A stretch of DNA of 64,000 nucleotides from Phycisphaerae bacterium (GCA_018003015.1 JAGNEZ010000003.1:124001-188000); one strand, 5' to 3'. Shown: positions 18,284 through 28,296, counted from the stretch's first letter. Numbers and translations: made by a program. The notes: generated from the letters alone by a model not told the origin.

Positions 18284-18772
18284 CGAGGCTCCTCGTCAAC
18301 AGGGCAGGCTCGGCCCACCGGCCGAAGCCCCCTCCTGGGCGTACAGAGAGTGGGATGATACCCGTTTTCGAGCTTGCCCACCAGCGCCGAGCCGACTTGG
18401 TCAGACCCGACGACGAGCCGCCAACGGGGCTCGTTCGACAGGATCGACTCGCGCCCTCGGCCGAGGCCGGAGCCTCCGGATCACTCGAGCACCACCCGCT
18501 TTCATCAGGGGGCGGGACCTGGACGGTCTTCCCAGAAAAGCTCGCACCGAGGGTGGGCAGGACCTCGCGAGCACGGTACAATAGGCACCCCGAACCGGAT
18601 TGCGGAGCATTCCAAGCGATCTGGAAGTCGTCGCGCTGCCGGCTTGACGCCAAGCGCAGTCGAGTTGGGCGAATGGAGCTTGTCAGCCCGCGTCGTCCGC
18701 GCGACTCGAGGACGAGAAACTCGTGGTCGAAGGGCCGTTTCCTCGCCGCCACGGAGTCCACAAGGAGTTGAG
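18284..18772. other. Intergenic region, no supported gene
   Basis: These 489 bases lie between the divergent gyrA and the 58-residue basic protein. Open frames exist on both strands but lack ribosome sites and recognisable sequence. Promoters for both neighbours should lie here; I could not pick convincing hexamers. Confidence 0.5.
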
Positions 18773-18949
18773 ATGCCAAGAAAAACGAAAGCCTTCAAGA
18801 GCAGGCGCAGAGAGGCGGCCAAGGCCGCTGCCCAAGGGAAGCCGAATGAGGCGAACCAGATCTGGCAGCAGATCACCGCAGATCGGGCGAGACTAAAAGC
18901 CGAGAAGGCGGCCAAGCGAACCGCCAAGAAGAAGGGCGAGAAGGTCTAG
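18773..18949 (+). CDS. Very basic 58-residue protein, unknown function
   Basis: The ATG at 18773 is preceded by AAGGAG at 6 bases. The protein (MPRKTKAFKSRRREAAKAAA) is dominated by Lys, Arg and Ala, with a single central uncharged part (PNEANQIWQQITADRARL). It ends in a Lys-rich tail (AKRTAKKKGEKV). Composition suggests nucleic-acid binding or a ribosome-associated role, but no known motif is visible. The open frame continues upstream of this ATG without coding character. Confidence 0.65.
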   Translation: MPRKTKAFKSRRREAAKAAAQGKPNEANQIWQQITADRARLKAEKAAKRTAKKKGEKV

Positions 18950-19119
18950 CCCCACCTCTTGGCCTGGACAGGCCCCGGGGGATGGCATCCGTGCACCAAG
19001 ATGATCACACACAGCGCTTCCCGCCTTTGGCGTCGGAAGACGCGGGGCTCGACTATTGGCGAATCCAATGGGCTGGTTTCACGCATCAACCGGGGTGATC
19101 CTGGAGCCGATCGCCCCGA

Positions 19120-19407
19120 TCATGAGCCGGCCGTCTCATCCTGAACGATCAAGCCGTCGTTGGTGCTCTCGATGCGAAGGAAGCGAGACAGGACGATCCT
19201 CACTTCGCCCGCCACCGGGCGGCTCCAATTCGCGCGGTATCTGCTTGCCTTGCCCTGTGACCACAGATGCCGGACTTGGAGATCCCCCTCAAAAGAGAAC
19301 GCCTTAAGAACGGCATGGTAGGCATCCAGCGGCGAGACCGCAGGGGCCGTGGCGCTGGGCGTCTTTCCCATCGTACGCCTGGCGACATCCAAAGCTGCAT
19401 CCGTCAT
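19120..19407 (-). CDS. Conserved-looking small hypothetical protein
   Basis: This 95-residue protein (MTDAALDVARRTMGKT) has a good ribosome site (AGGAG, about 6 bases before the ATG at 19407). The middle (SPLDAYHAVLKAFSFEG) and the end (VRIVLSRFLRIESTNDGLIV) look like a compact alpha/beta domain. No signal peptide or membrane segment. I do not recognise it. Confidence 0.5.
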   Translation of the reverse strand: MTDAALDVARRTMGKTPSATAPAVSPLDAYHAVLKAFSFEGDLQVRHLWSQGKASRYRANWSRPVAGEVRIVLSRFLRIESTNDGLIVQDETAGS

Positions 19408-19880
19408 GGGCTTCTCCTGACCGCGCAGAGGAGACCTTGACGGATCCCCTCCCGCGGATCATCCGTGGTTTCACCCTGCAGATGGTGTGCCAATGCCGCG
19501 AGAACTTGCATCCACGCCGCTCATCGACATGTAAACCATTCCCGCCAGGGCGGTTACATGGAGTGCATCGACCCTGAAGGAAGACGGGGGGGCGATTCCC
19601 AAGCTGGAATCCCTCGATTGGCACAACTCGGCCCGTGCCATTTGGGCAGAGGGATCCCGGTCTCCCGGGGGAGGTTGGGCTGCGACATGCGGGGTCGAAC
19701 CCTCGATTTCGAGCCCTGGGGAAGTGCCACAAACGTCGCGATCCGAGCGAGACCGGGGAGCAACTGGCGTGGATGATTGGCGCCGGGAAGCGTACCCGGC
19801 ACACCCCGCCCCAACCGTTCTCAGCGATGTTGACCACCGAGCATCACGCCTTGCCTCGGGTCAGCGGACTTCACCGGTCG
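19408..19880. other. Intergenic region, no supported gene
   Basis: These 473 bases lie between two minus-strand genes. A TCGAACCC segment near 19694 recalls a tRNA T-arm but no cloverleaf can be drawn. I see no gene or repeat. Confidence 0.4.
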
Positions 19881-22670
19881 TCATGGCCGGCAGTCGGGAG
19901 TCGCCGCCATCGACCACGGGATCGCCGGGCCGGAGTAGCACTTGACGAACTCGCTCACGTCGGTGTCGGTGACACGCCCGTCGCCGGATCGCTCGAAGCA
20001 CAGGCATGTTTCGGGCAAGGCCTCCCCTCCGAAACCAGCCCCGATGCAGAGCTGGAACAGGCCGAAGTCAACCATGTCCACCGTGCTGTCACCGTTGGCG
20101 TCGGCGAAGGGGAGGTTGCAGGCGCTCTGGAAGACCAAACCGTCCGCATGGGCGGCCGAACCGTCGCTGGTCGCACCGGTGAGTTCCCAAACCACAGTCA
20201 TGACATCACCGAGGGCCACACCGGACACTTCGGCATAGGTCCAATCGTACCCCCCGCAACCGGTCGTGCAGGCATAAACCGGAGTGGCCGCGATCTCGCT
20301 GCCGCCGATTCCGCCTTCCAGAAGCCGGATAAGGACGGTGTTCTCACCACCGCCAGCGAAGTAACCCGCGAACCGGTACCGTCCGCCGGGACGGACCAAG
20401 AGGCTCTGCCAGGCCTGCTGGTCGCGCATGTTCCTGTCGACCCCCGTGGTCATACTCTGGTAATGGCCGTGTTCATCGGCCGGGTCCGGCAACGGTACGT
20501 TCCTCGGGCAGGTCGGCGCCCACAGGTTGTGATCACGCCATTTGTCGTCGCTGAAGTTCCATCCGGACGGGGGGCCGGCCAGGGCCGAGGGCGGCCCGCA
20601 CTGGAGAGTCGCTTCCGGTAGTTCAAACTCACCGTTCATCAGGCCGTCGGCCAGAAGCAGGAACTTGCCCGCCAGAGTGCCGACGCAGCCCTCTTGAACC
20701 ACGATCACGTCATAGTAGCCCGATGTCTGATCACGCAGATCGACTTCGCAGGTGATCCGGCTGTCGCTGAGGACGGCTTCTGCAGTGGCGTTGACCATGG
20801 CTCCGCTGAGGGCGTGCTTGAACACCACCTGCGGCGAACCGGAGAAGCCGGTGCCGGCGAGATTGGTGATATTCAGGCTGCCGTTATTGATGCCGCGATC
20901 CGGAGTAATGCCGGTCAGGGCGATAGGGTTCTGGCAGACGGACACCTGGAGATTGTCGGCGTGAGCCGCGTGCGGTGCATTGCCGTCGAGAGCGACTGTC
21001 CATTTCACCGTCATCAGGCCGGAGGTGGGCGTGCCGGTGGTCGACGCGAAGGTCCAGTCGTATTGGGAACCGGACGAGTGGATGGTCGTCTCACTGCCCA
21101 AGACCGCGGCGTTCTCGTCGCCGTCGAGCAGGGCGATTTTGACGGTGTTGTTTCCGCCGCCGGCGAAGTACCCGCTCAGGGTGTAGCTGGCTCCGGCGGT
21201 TGCGATGAATGTCTGGTAAATGCTGGCCTCGGCGCCGGCAAGCCCGTTGTCGTCGGACACCGTGCTGGCGTAGTGGCTGCCCTCGGGTAACGGGTTGCAG
21301 GTCGGGGCGAAAAGACTGGAATCGCGGAAGAGTACGGACCCGTAGCCATAGCTGGCCTGTTCGTGAGCGAGCCAATCGCTGGGAAAGCCGGGCACCCCGC
21401 CGGCCGGAACCGGGCAGGCCCCCGTGGCGGTGGGCGACTCAAAACTGCCGTTGCTGAAGGCCGGCAGAACCACGTTGAAGCCGGACGGCAAAACCGTCGT
21501 CGGACAGGTGGCGCCCGCGATCGTGGCGACCACGTGCCACCGGCCGATGGCCGCCGTGGTCAGCTTGAATTTGCAGGTCAGACTCTTGCCGTCACCGGCC
21601 ACCACGACGGTAGTCGCCTTGATGTCCGGCTGGTCGGCCATCCTCAGATAGACAGTCGTATTGCCGGCGCCGGTCGCGAATCCGGTCCCGGTGATGGTGA
21701 CGGCGGCGGCGGCGTTTCCGCGAGCCGCATAGGCCGGTGTGATCTCATCGATGGTGGGTGGATCTACGCAGGTCGTCTGGGCAAGAGAGCAGTCATCGAG
21801 GTGCAGAGCCCAGCCTTGGGTACCACCATTGAGGGCAGAGACCTTCACGGTCACGACGGAACTCACCGCCAGTCCGTTCACGAACAGGGGCAGCCATGCG
21901 TTGGTGGCCCCATTCGTCTGCACATACGACTTCTCGGCCAGGACCGAACCGGTCGGACTGGCCCCGTCGATGAGTTGCAGTTTGATGGTCAGTCCGCCCA
22001 CGTCCATGTGACCGGCCCAGAACACGGCCGAGAACGTATACCACTGGCCCGGGGTGACACCGGCGACGGTCTGGTAGACGGTGTTCCCGGATGCCCCCCA
22101 GCCCTGCATGGATAAGTGGGCCACGTTGTCGCCGCCCGGGCAGGTGGGAATGTAGAGATCGTCGTTGCGGTCGCTGTACAGATCACCGGTGAGCGTATAC
22201 CAACCAGTGATCGGCTGGGTATCACGATGGCAGTTATTGCCGAAGTCGGTCACCGAGATCACGCCGTTGGCATCTTGAAGGTTGGTGTTGGTCGCCCCGT
22301 TGCCCCCGACACCGATCCAGATCAGACGGATCGTGTCGGTTCCGCCGTCAGAGGCGGTACAGGGCGCGGCCACATCGGCGTTAATCGCGCTGGTCAGGGC
22401 AGCCTTGGCTGCGGCCTTGCCCGCGCCGGCGGCCACGGCCACCTGGACATTCCCGAGCAGGACCCCGTCGCCGGTGTCGAACTCGTAGACCCGGTTCGCC
22501 CCGGTGGTGTCGATCTCGACGGTGTCGCCGTCGGCCACGCCACCGGTGATCGCGATGCTGGCCCAAACCGCGATGGGGGGATCCTCGAACCCGGGATTGA
22601 CCAGGAGATTCTGAGCCAGCGCGGACACGCTGACGCTCACAACGATTCCACACGCGAGTATGCGATACAT
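19881..22670 (-). CDS. Large secreted protein with IPT/TIG-type domains and Cys-rich double EF-hand tail
   Basis: This 929-residue protein begins with a signal peptide (MYRILACGIVVSVSVSALAQ). A strong AAGGAGG lies before the ATG at 22670. Two to three carbohydrate-binding-like jelly-roll segments repeat the pattern W...FSAVFWAGHMDVGG, YTLSGYFAGGGNNTVKIALL and YRFAGYFAGGGENTVLIRLL. Between them lie IPT/TIG-like Ig domains (EITPAYAARGNAAAAVTITG and GITPDRGINNGSLNITNLAG). The C-terminus is a double EF-hand (ADANGDSTVDMVDFGLFQLC and FERSGDGRVTDTDVSEFVKC) ending in CYSGPAIP and a last Cys. It is probably a surface or extracellular polysaccharide-binding protein. It is transcribed away from fliD. 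Confidence 0.85.
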   Translation of the reverse strand: MYRILACGIVVSVSVSALAQNLLVNPGFEDPPIAVWASIAITGGVADGDTVEIDTTGANRVYEFDTGDGVLLGNVQVAVAAGAGKAAAKAALTSAINADVAAPCTASDGGTDTIRLIWIGVGGNGATNTNLQDANGVISVTDFGNNCHRDTQPITGWYTLTGDLYSDRNDDLYIPTCPGGDNVAHLSMQGWGASGNTVYQTVAGVTPGQWYTFSAVFWAGHMDVGGLTIKLQLIDGASPTGSVLAEKSYVQTNGATNAWLPLFVNGLAVSSVVTVKVSALNGGTQGWALHLDDCSLAQTTCVDPPTIDEITPAYAARGNAAAAVTITGTGFATGAGNTTVYLRMADQPDIKATTVVVAGDGKSLTCKFKLTTAAIGRWHVVATIAGATCPTTVLPSGFNVVLPAFSNGSFESPTATGACPVPAGGVPGFPSDWLAHEQASYGYGSVLFRDSSLFAPTCNPLPEGSHYASTVSDDNGLAGAEASIYQTFIATAGASYTLSGYFAGGGNNTVKIALLDGDENAAVLGSETTIHSSGSQYDWTFASTTGTPTSGLMTVKWTVALDGNAPHAAHADNLQVSVCQNPIALTGITPDRGINNGSLNITNLAGTGFSGSPQVVFKHALSGAMVNATAEAVLSDSRITCEVDLRDQTSGYYDVIVVQEGCVGTLAGKFLLLADGLMNGEFELPEATLQCGPPSALAGPPSGWNFSDDKWRDHNLWAPTCPRNVPLPDPADEHGHYQSMTTGVDRNMRDQQAWQSLLVRPGGRYRFAGYFAGGGENTVLIRLLEGGIGGSEIAATPVYACTTGCGGYDWTYAEVSGVALGDVMTVVWELTGATSDGSAAHADGLVFQSACNLPFADANGDSTVDMVDFGLFQLCIGAGFGGEALPETCLCFERSGDGRVTDTDVSEFVKCYSGPAIPWSMAATPDCRP

Positions 22671-23071
22671 GGTTCAGCCTCCTTCCACTGCGACAAACTA
22701 GATTGTACGCTTTGGCCGCGGAAATCAACAAATCGAGATATAAACGATTATAACATCGTTGCCGCCGGATGAACGTCATCCAACAACGAGGGGAGACCCT
22801 GGAGCCCGGTCGGCTTGGCCTGAGCGTAATCCAAGCCCGACGTCATTTCGTCTTGGCCGGTTGGCCAGGATCACCAGGAGGGCGTGTTGGGACGATGCCG
22901 AGGGGGGGGCAGGGCAAGCGTCCGATAATATCGCGACCTCAATGCAACCACGAAACCGAGGTGCGTTCGTGACGCCGGCAGGAGGATACATGGAGCCCGA
23001 TATGACGAAGGGCCGATGAATAGGGGATGCGGACCCTGCGCGCCCGGGGGTCCAGCGAGGAGTAGCTGCCT
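22671..23071. other. Divergent intergenic region before fliD
   Basis: These 401 bases separate two divergent genes, so they should hold two promoters. The part near 22730-22755 is AT-rich. CCGATAAT at 22922-22929 resembles the -10 of a flagellar sigma-28 promoter, but no matching -35 is seen. No gene is supported. Confidence 0.4.
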
Positions 23072-26000
23072 ATGGGAACCATCTCATCAAGCACCGGACT
23101 GGTGTCCGGTCTTGACATTCAGAGTCTGGTCGAGAGCCTGATGGCGATCGAGTCTCGCCCCCTGACGCTGCTGAAAGCGAGGATTGCCACCGCCCAGACG
23201 CAGCAAGCCGCCTACCAAACGCTCGGCAGCACGCTCAAGGCGGCCAAGAGCCCGATTCAGAATCTGTCTCGCGTGTCCACGTTCACGGTGCGGAAAGCGA
23301 CGAGCAGCAACGAGGATGTGCTGACCGCCAGCGCGACCAACGGCACCTCCCTGGCCAACTACTCCTTTACCGTGCGGGCCCTGGCGGCCACCAACCAGCT
23401 CGTATCCACCGGGTTTCACGATCGTGACACAACAGCGGTCGGGGCCGGAACCCTGATTCTCGAGAGCAGCAACGCACGCGTCTCTCCGAACACAACCCTG
23501 GCAATGCTCAACGGCGGCGACGGCGTGAGTCGTGGGAAGATCCGCATCACCGACCGCTCGGGCCACACCACGGACGTCGACCTGAGGACTGCCACGACGG
23601 TCGAGGACGTGCTCGATGCGATCAATTCCCAGAGCGACGCCAATGTGCGTGTCACGGTGGAAGGCGATCATTTCGTGCTCACCGATCTGAGCGGGGGAAC
23701 GACTTCCGATCTGCGCGTCGCGGACCTGAGCAACGGTCACACGGCGGCGGATCTGGGCATCGCCACTTCGTCATCGACGGGTCAGATCGTCGGCCAAGAC
23801 GTGGTCAACCTGGCGGAATCCACGCGCCTGGCGCGGCTCAACGACGGCACCGGCGTCCGCTACAGCTCAAACCTCGTGTCCGACATGCGTTTCACTTTGG
23901 CGGACGGGAGTACCTTCGACGTCGATCTGGCCGACTCGATCAGCGAAGACACACAGCTCGCTCACCTGAACGACGGCGAAGGCGTGCGTCTGGGCGCGAT
24001 CAGGATCACGAATCGCAGGGGTGAATCGGCGGAGGTTGACCTAACCGACGCTCAGACCGTGGGTGACGTCAAGGACGCCATCGCCGCCGCCGACATCGAC
24101 GTCGCGGTCACCATCTCCGGTGCCAAGCTGGTCGTCAGCGACTCGACTTCCAGCACGAGCTCAAACCTGATCATCAAGGACATCTCCGGCCACGCCGCTG
24201 CCGACCTGGGCATTACCAGGGATGCCTCGGACTCCACTTTCATCGGCTCCACCATCTACCGTATGGATACCATGGGGGCCGTGATCCGGGCCATTGAGAA
24301 TGCCGATGGCAACAACGGCAAGCTGAGCGTTTCGATCAGCGGCAATGCCATGGTGCTCACCGACCACACCACCGGTCTGGAGACCGCAAGGGTCGAGGCC
24401 TTGAACGGCTCACTGGCCGCCCGCGATCTCGGCCTCCTCGGGGACTTCGATGGCACGGGTACACGCCAGTCGCGAGATTTGATCGCCGGACTTAACACCG
24501 TCCTGCTGTCCTCCCTTCACGGTGGCAGGGGCATCACGCCCGGCGTCATCGCCTTCACCCGGCGCGACGGTTCCACTTTCAGTCTGGACTTCTCGGAGGC
24601 CCAGACACTGGCCGACGTGATGAAGGTCATCAACGATGACGGGCGGCTATCGGCCCGTGTCGACGATGGAGGTACCCGTCTGCAACTCACCGATTCCACC
24701 GAGGGATCGGCTTCGTTCAGCGCCGCCGGCGAGATGGCCGAGGACCTGGGACTCACCCACAACGGTTCCAGCACTCTGCTGAGCGAGGACCTGCAGCTCC
24801 AGTACATCTCGGAAAACACCGTCCTTGCCGAACTGAACGCAGGCAAAGGGGTGGCGGCCGGAACGATCCGGATTACCGCGACTGACGGCCGGACCGCCAC
24901 GTTGGCGGTCAACTCGGCGACCCACAAGACCGTGGGTGACCTGCTCAAGGGGATCAACGCCCTCAATCTCGGCATCGAAGCCAGGATCAACGCGAACGGC
25001 GACGGCATCGAACTCGTGGACACCAATGGGGGCACCAAGGTGCTGACCGTCGCCCAGGAGGGTACGGGCACCACCGCCGCCAACCTGGGCATCCTGGGCA
25101 CCGGCGATTCGTCCGGCGTGCTGACCGGTTCATTCTCCCAGACCATCAAGGTGGGAGCGGCGGACACCCTCGACAATCTGGTCGCCAAGATCAACGCGGC
25201 CGGAGTCGGGGTGACGGCCAGCGTGATCAATGACGGCACGAACGAGAAGCCCTGCCGGCTGGTGCTCACCTCGAACGCCAGCGGTGAAGCCGGACGCATG
25301 CTGTTTGGAGGAACCCTGACCGACTTGGGCCTGCAGACCATGACCGAGGGGCGGAATGCCTTGGTCGTCGTCGGCAGCCTCGACTCTTCCAGTTCCGTGG
25401 TCGTCTCCAGCGCCACCAACACCGTGGCCAACGTGGTGTCCGGCCTAACCTTGAACCTCACCGGCACCAGCGAGACGGCGGTTCAGGTCGCGGTCACATC
25501 TGACGCCGACTCCATTGTTGACCATGTCAAGAGCTTCGTGGAGTCGTTCAACAGCACTCTAGACCTGATCGACGCGCACACCAAGTTCGTCCTGAACGAG
25601 AGCGACGCCGACGAGAGCACGAGAGGGGTGTTGTTCGGCGAATCCGCAGTTCTTCAGATCCAGAACACCCTCTATCGCGAGCTGCGCACCCAACTCGCCG
25701 AGGCCGGCCTGAGCCTGAGGTCGCTGGCCGATGTCGGCCTAACCGTGGCCAGCGACGACCTCGAGAATCCGGCGCCACGACTTCAATTCGACGAGGACAA
25801 GTTCCGCGAAGTGCTCGCGGATAAGCCGGAAGAGGTAAGGAGGCTGTTCACCCTGGTCAAGACCGACGCCAACAACAAGCTGGAGTACGTCGGCATCGCG
25901 GCCAGACTGAATCAGGTGCTTGACGACATGACCAACAGCTCGGACGGCCTGACCACGGTGCAGTACAATCGCATCGAGGATCGTCTGGAGCTCTACAGCG

Positions 26001-26170
26001 ACCGGGCGGAGGACATGCAGACGCTGCTGGACAGGAAGGAAGCCCGTCTCTACGCCCAGTTCGAGGCGATGGAGAAGGCCCTCTCCGACCTCCAAGCCCA
26101 GCAGACGGCCTTGTCTTCCATGGTCAATCTCCTGTCGTCGTCGAGCAGCCGTTCATCCTCCAGTTCCTGA
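23072..26170 (+). CDS. fliD: Flagellar filament cap protein FliD (hook-associated protein 2), very long form
   Basis: This 1032-residue protein has a typical FliD N-terminus (ISSSTGLVSGLDIQSLVESL, then MAIESRPLTLLKARIATAQ) and C-terminal domain (VKSFVESFNSTLDLIDAHTK; FDEDKFREVLADKPEEVRRL; coiled-coil end). FliD caps the filament and folds flagellin into place. E. coli FliD is about 470 residues. The excess here is a central array of flagellin_IN-like repeats. At least four are full, each built as LN.G.GV..G.I.ITDR.G....VDL..A.TV.DV...IN...........L.LTD..........DLG(I/L), and there are extra half-units. The tail is a Ser-rich run (SSSSRSSSSS). The repeats should form additional surface-exposed domains. 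fliS follows. Confidence 0.93.
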   Translation: MGTISSSTGLVSGLDIQSLVESLMAIESRPLTLLKARIATAQTQQAAYQTLGSTLKAAKSPIQNLSRVSTFTVRKATSSNEDVLTASATNGTSLANYSFTVRALAATNQLVSTGFHDRDTTAVGAGTLILESSNARVSPNTTLAMLNGGDGVSRGKIRITDRSGHTTDVDLRTATTVEDVLDAINSQSDANVRVTVEGDHFVLTDLSGGTTSDLRVADLSNGHTAADLGIATSSSTGQIVGQDVVNLAESTRLARLNDGTGVRYSSNLVSDMRFTLADGSTFDVDLADSISEDTQLAHLNDGEGVRLGAIRITNRRGESAEVDLTDAQTVGDVKDAIAAADIDVAVTISGAKLVVSDSTSSTSSNLIIKDISGHAAADLGITRDASDSTFIGSTIYRMDTMGAVIRAIENADGNNGKLSVSISGNAMVLTDHTTGLETARVEALNGSLAARDLGLLGDFDGTGTRQSRDLIAGLNTVLLSSLHGGRGITPGVIAFTRRDGSTFSLDFSEAQTLADVMKVINDDGRLSARVDDGGTRLQLTDSTEGSASFSAAGEMAEDLGLTHNGSSTLLSEDLQLQYISENTVLAELNAGKGVAAGTIRITATDGRTATLAVNSATHKTVGDLLKGINALNLGIEARINANGDGIELVDTNGGTKVLTVAQEGTGTTAANLGILGTGDSSGVLTGSFSQTIKVGAADTLDNLVAKINAAGVGVTASVINDGTNEKPCRLVLTSNASGEAGRMLFGGTLTDLGLQTMTEGRNALVVVGSLDSSSSVVVSSATNTVANVVSGLTLNLTGTSETAVQVAVTSDADSIVDHVKSFVESFNSTLDLIDAHTKFVLNESDADESTRGVLFGESAVLQIQNTLYRELRTQLAEAGLSLRSLADVGLTVASDDLENPAPRLQFDEDKFREVLADKPEEVRRLFTLVKTDANNKLEYVGIAARLNQVLDDMTNSSDGLTTVQYNRIEDRLELYSDRAEDMQTLLDRKEARLYAQFEAMEKALSDLQAQQTALSSMVNLLSSSSSRSSSSS

Positions 26171-26297
26171 TCCATCATGACAATGGCGACAGGACACCGT
26201 TTCAGGGCTTTCCGGGAGCGGCTGTCGGCCCCGGGCCGATCGCAGCCCCGGCCTGTGCCGCACGGGGTCCTGGCGGAAGGCCGAGACGGGAATGTGG

Positions 26298-26326
26298 TCA
26301 ACCCGACCCCTCGGGTAACCGATAAC
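26298..26326 (+). promoter_or_regulatory. Possible sigma-28 type flagellar promoter before fliS
   Basis: TCAA (26298-26301), 16 bases and ACCGATAA (26318-26325) resemble the sigma-28 consensus (TAAA/TCAA, 15 bases, GCCGATAA), with one extra base in the spacer. The fliS ATG is at 26337 and has no Shine-Dalgarno. Confidence 0.3.
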
Positions 26327-26336
26327 AACAGCGTCC

Positions 26337-26834
26337 ATGGAAAACGTGTCCAACGAGTACCTTCAGAACGCCGTGATGACCGCCTCGCCGGAGCAGCTTC
26401 ACCTCATGCTCTACGACGGGGCGATTCGCTTCACGCGTCAGGCGATTGAGGCCACCCGAGCCAAGGATTGGGAGAAGGCCTTCACCGCATTCACCCGGAC
26501 GCAAAGGATCATCCTGGAGATGAATGCGGCCCTGAACTACAACATTGACGCGGATCTGTGCAAGCGGACCGCCGGCCTGTACAATTTCATCTACCGGAAG
26601 CTGGTCGAATCCAGCGTCCAGCGCGATGCTGCCATCGCCGAGGAGGTTCTCCATCTGCTGGAATACCAGCGGGAGACCTGGGTCATGCTCATCGACAGGC
26701 TCCGGCAGGAACGGTCAGGCGAGACCCCGGCGGCTACTCCCGGGCAAGCGGTCCACACGCCGCCGCCACGGGCACCCGAGGGTTTCTCTTCCGAGGACGG
26801 CGCGCTCTATGGTTCGCTCAGCGTCCAGGGTTAG
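26337..26834 (+). CDS. fliS: Flagellar export chaperone FliS
   Basis: This 165-residue protein shows the FliS fold signature: NEYLQNAVMTASPEQLHLML, YDGAIRFTRQAIEA, and helical segments including NYNIDADLCKRTAGLYNFIY. FliS binds the C-terminal part of flagellin in the cytoplasm and prevents early polymerisation before export. It lies just after fliD, the usual arrangement. Its C-terminus extends about 35 residues past the core (Pro/Ala-rich). Ribosome-site evidence at the ATG at 26337 is weak. Confidence 0.92.
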   Translation: MENVSNEYLQNAVMTASPEQLHLMLYDGAIRFTRQAIEATRAKDWEKAFTAFTRTQRIILEMNAALNYNIDADLCKRTAGLYNFIYRKLVESSVQRDAAIAEEVLHLLEYQRETWVMLIDRLRQERSGETPAATPGQAVHTPPPRAPEGFSSEDGALYGSLSVQG

Positions 26835-26901
26835 CCTTCGGCCCGACCCCGTCGTTCCCCCGGCATATGCTCCGGCCTACGATCAACCGAGGAGGTCGTC
26901 C

Positions 26902-28296
26902 ATGCCCACGCTCCGCGTTTCGTGCAAGATCCGTCAGACGGTTCCCATCCGCGTATGCCTCCGACACGGTGTCTGCCTCGCCTGCGTCGCCCTCGGCGCA
27001 GCGGCCACCCTGGTTCAGGCCCAGCCTCAGCCTCTGTTTCCGACCGCATCCTCCGCTCCGGCAGGCAGCCCGCCAACCTCGCCCGCCGACCAAGACAAGG
27101 AACTCGCGAAGGTCAAGGAGGTGCTCGAGAATGCCAGGCGAGGCCGCAAGGACGACCTGCCCGCGACACGCCAGTTTCTCCTGGACTTCGTTGCCCGATA
27201 TCCGGACAACCCGGATGGGCTGCAGTTGCTGGCCACGGCATACGAGCTCTCTCCCGCCCCCGCCGACGCCCAAAACGGTATGACCTCCGAGGATTTCGCA
27301 CCGCTCGCCAAGCAGGTCTGGCTCAAGGTCGCAACCGTCGTCTCCAGGACCGCAAAGACGCCGGCCGATTGCCAGATGGCCGAGAGCATCTGTCTGGGAA
27401 TCCTTCGCGGAGGGCCCGATCGATGGCCCGTCCATCTTGACCTGGCGAGACTGTACGCCAGGACGCTGCGGCGATCACAGGCGATCGACCACTACTTGGC
27501 CTATTTCAAGAACTGCAGGAATGCCACGCCGGTCCACGTGGACACGCACGCACGTCTCGAACTCGCCCAGCTTTATCTGGCCCCTCCCGCTCCTCCCCCT
27601 CTCCCGCCCAGAACGGACCGCTGGCGGCTGGCGGTGGAGGCCCTGAATGACGCCCGGAAGGACGATCCGGTCAGCGCCGAGATCGATGCCTGCCTCGCCT
27701 GGGCCTACCAGAGCGGTGCCGCGGCGGCGGGCGAGGAAGTTGTCTCCAACCGGCCGGACTACCGGAAATCGGAAGTGGAACGAAGGCGACTCCTCACCGA
27801 AGCGGTCAATGCCATCAATGAAGCCCTGCGGAAGGAACCGCGGAACCACGAGTACCTCCTGGCCAAGGTCGGCATCTTGGGTGCCCGTAATCTGAACGAC
27901 GACCAGAACAAGGATCTCGACGAGGCCGTGGGCGCTGCCAGCCTGGCCGCCCGTCTCACCGCCGAGGCTCTGGAGCAGAGCCCCGGCAACAGCATCCTCC
28001 TGGCCCAGCTGAGCCGATGCTACGACTCGTTCGGCTCCACCTTGATGGCAAAGATTCGGACCAACAAAGAGGACGCCCTGGCACTCGGCCGCCTGATGCA
28101 GGTGGCCCGCCGACACGTCGACGTCGAGCGCGAGGCGAGCCTCCGCCGCCTTCTGGGGCAAACCGACGCCCTGGCCAGCGACCAGGCCCGGAACGATCCC
28201 GCCGTGAAAGCCCTGCGAGACGAAATCGAGAAGACTCTTCAGGAAGGCCAAGCCGGCGCCGCCGACCTGCCGGTGGCGACCCGTCCGGGCTCCTGA
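26902..28296 (+). CDS. Secreted TPR-type protein
   Basis: This 464-residue protein starts at the ATG at 26902, with GGAGG 6 bases upstream. A signal peptide spans about residues 15-42 (CLACVALGAAATLVQAQ). The mature part holds TPR-like helices: LATAYELSPAPADA, LDLARLYARTLRRSQAIDHY, ACLAWAYQSGAAAAGEE, LTEAVNAINEALRKEPRNHE and LTAEALEQSPGNSILLAQL. Likely a periplasmic or surface scaffold. It lies between fliS and the aminotransferase gene; no link to motility is proven. Confidence 0.75.
   Translation: MPTLRVSCKIRQTVPIRVCLRHGVCLACVALGAAATLVQAQPQPLFPTASSAPAGSPPTSPADQDKELAKVKEVLENARRGRKDDLPATRQFLLDFVARYPDNPDGLQLLATAYELSPAPADAQNGMTSEDFAPLAKQVWLKVATVVSRTAKTPADCQMAESICLGILRGGPDRWPVHLDLARLYARTLRRSQAIDHYLAYFKNCRNATPVHVDTHARLELAQLYLAPPAPPPLPPRTDRWRLAVEALNDARKDDPVSAEIDACLAWAYQSGAAAAGEEVVSNRPDYRKSEVERRRLLTEAVNAINEALRKEPRNHEYLLAKVGILGARNLNDDQNKDLDEAVGAASLAARLTAEALEQSPGNSILLAQLSRCYDSFGSTLMAKIRTNKEDALALGRLMQVARRHVDVEREASLRRLLGQTDALASDQARNDPAVKALRDEIEKTLQEGQAGAADLPVATRPGS

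Noticed and set aside
16133-18358. A long plus-strand frame opposite gyrA
   Set aside because: It is the antisense of a certain gene; high GC with strong third-position bias gives long antisense frames. No ribosome site or known domain.
18246-18779. 177-codon minus frame over the gyrA upstream region
   Set aside because: It overlaps gyrA and the basic small gene in other frames, with low-complexity Ser/Arg-rich sequence.
19690-19725. tRNA-like GGGGTCGAACCC segment
   Set aside because: No matching acceptor, D and anticodon stems could be drawn on either strand.
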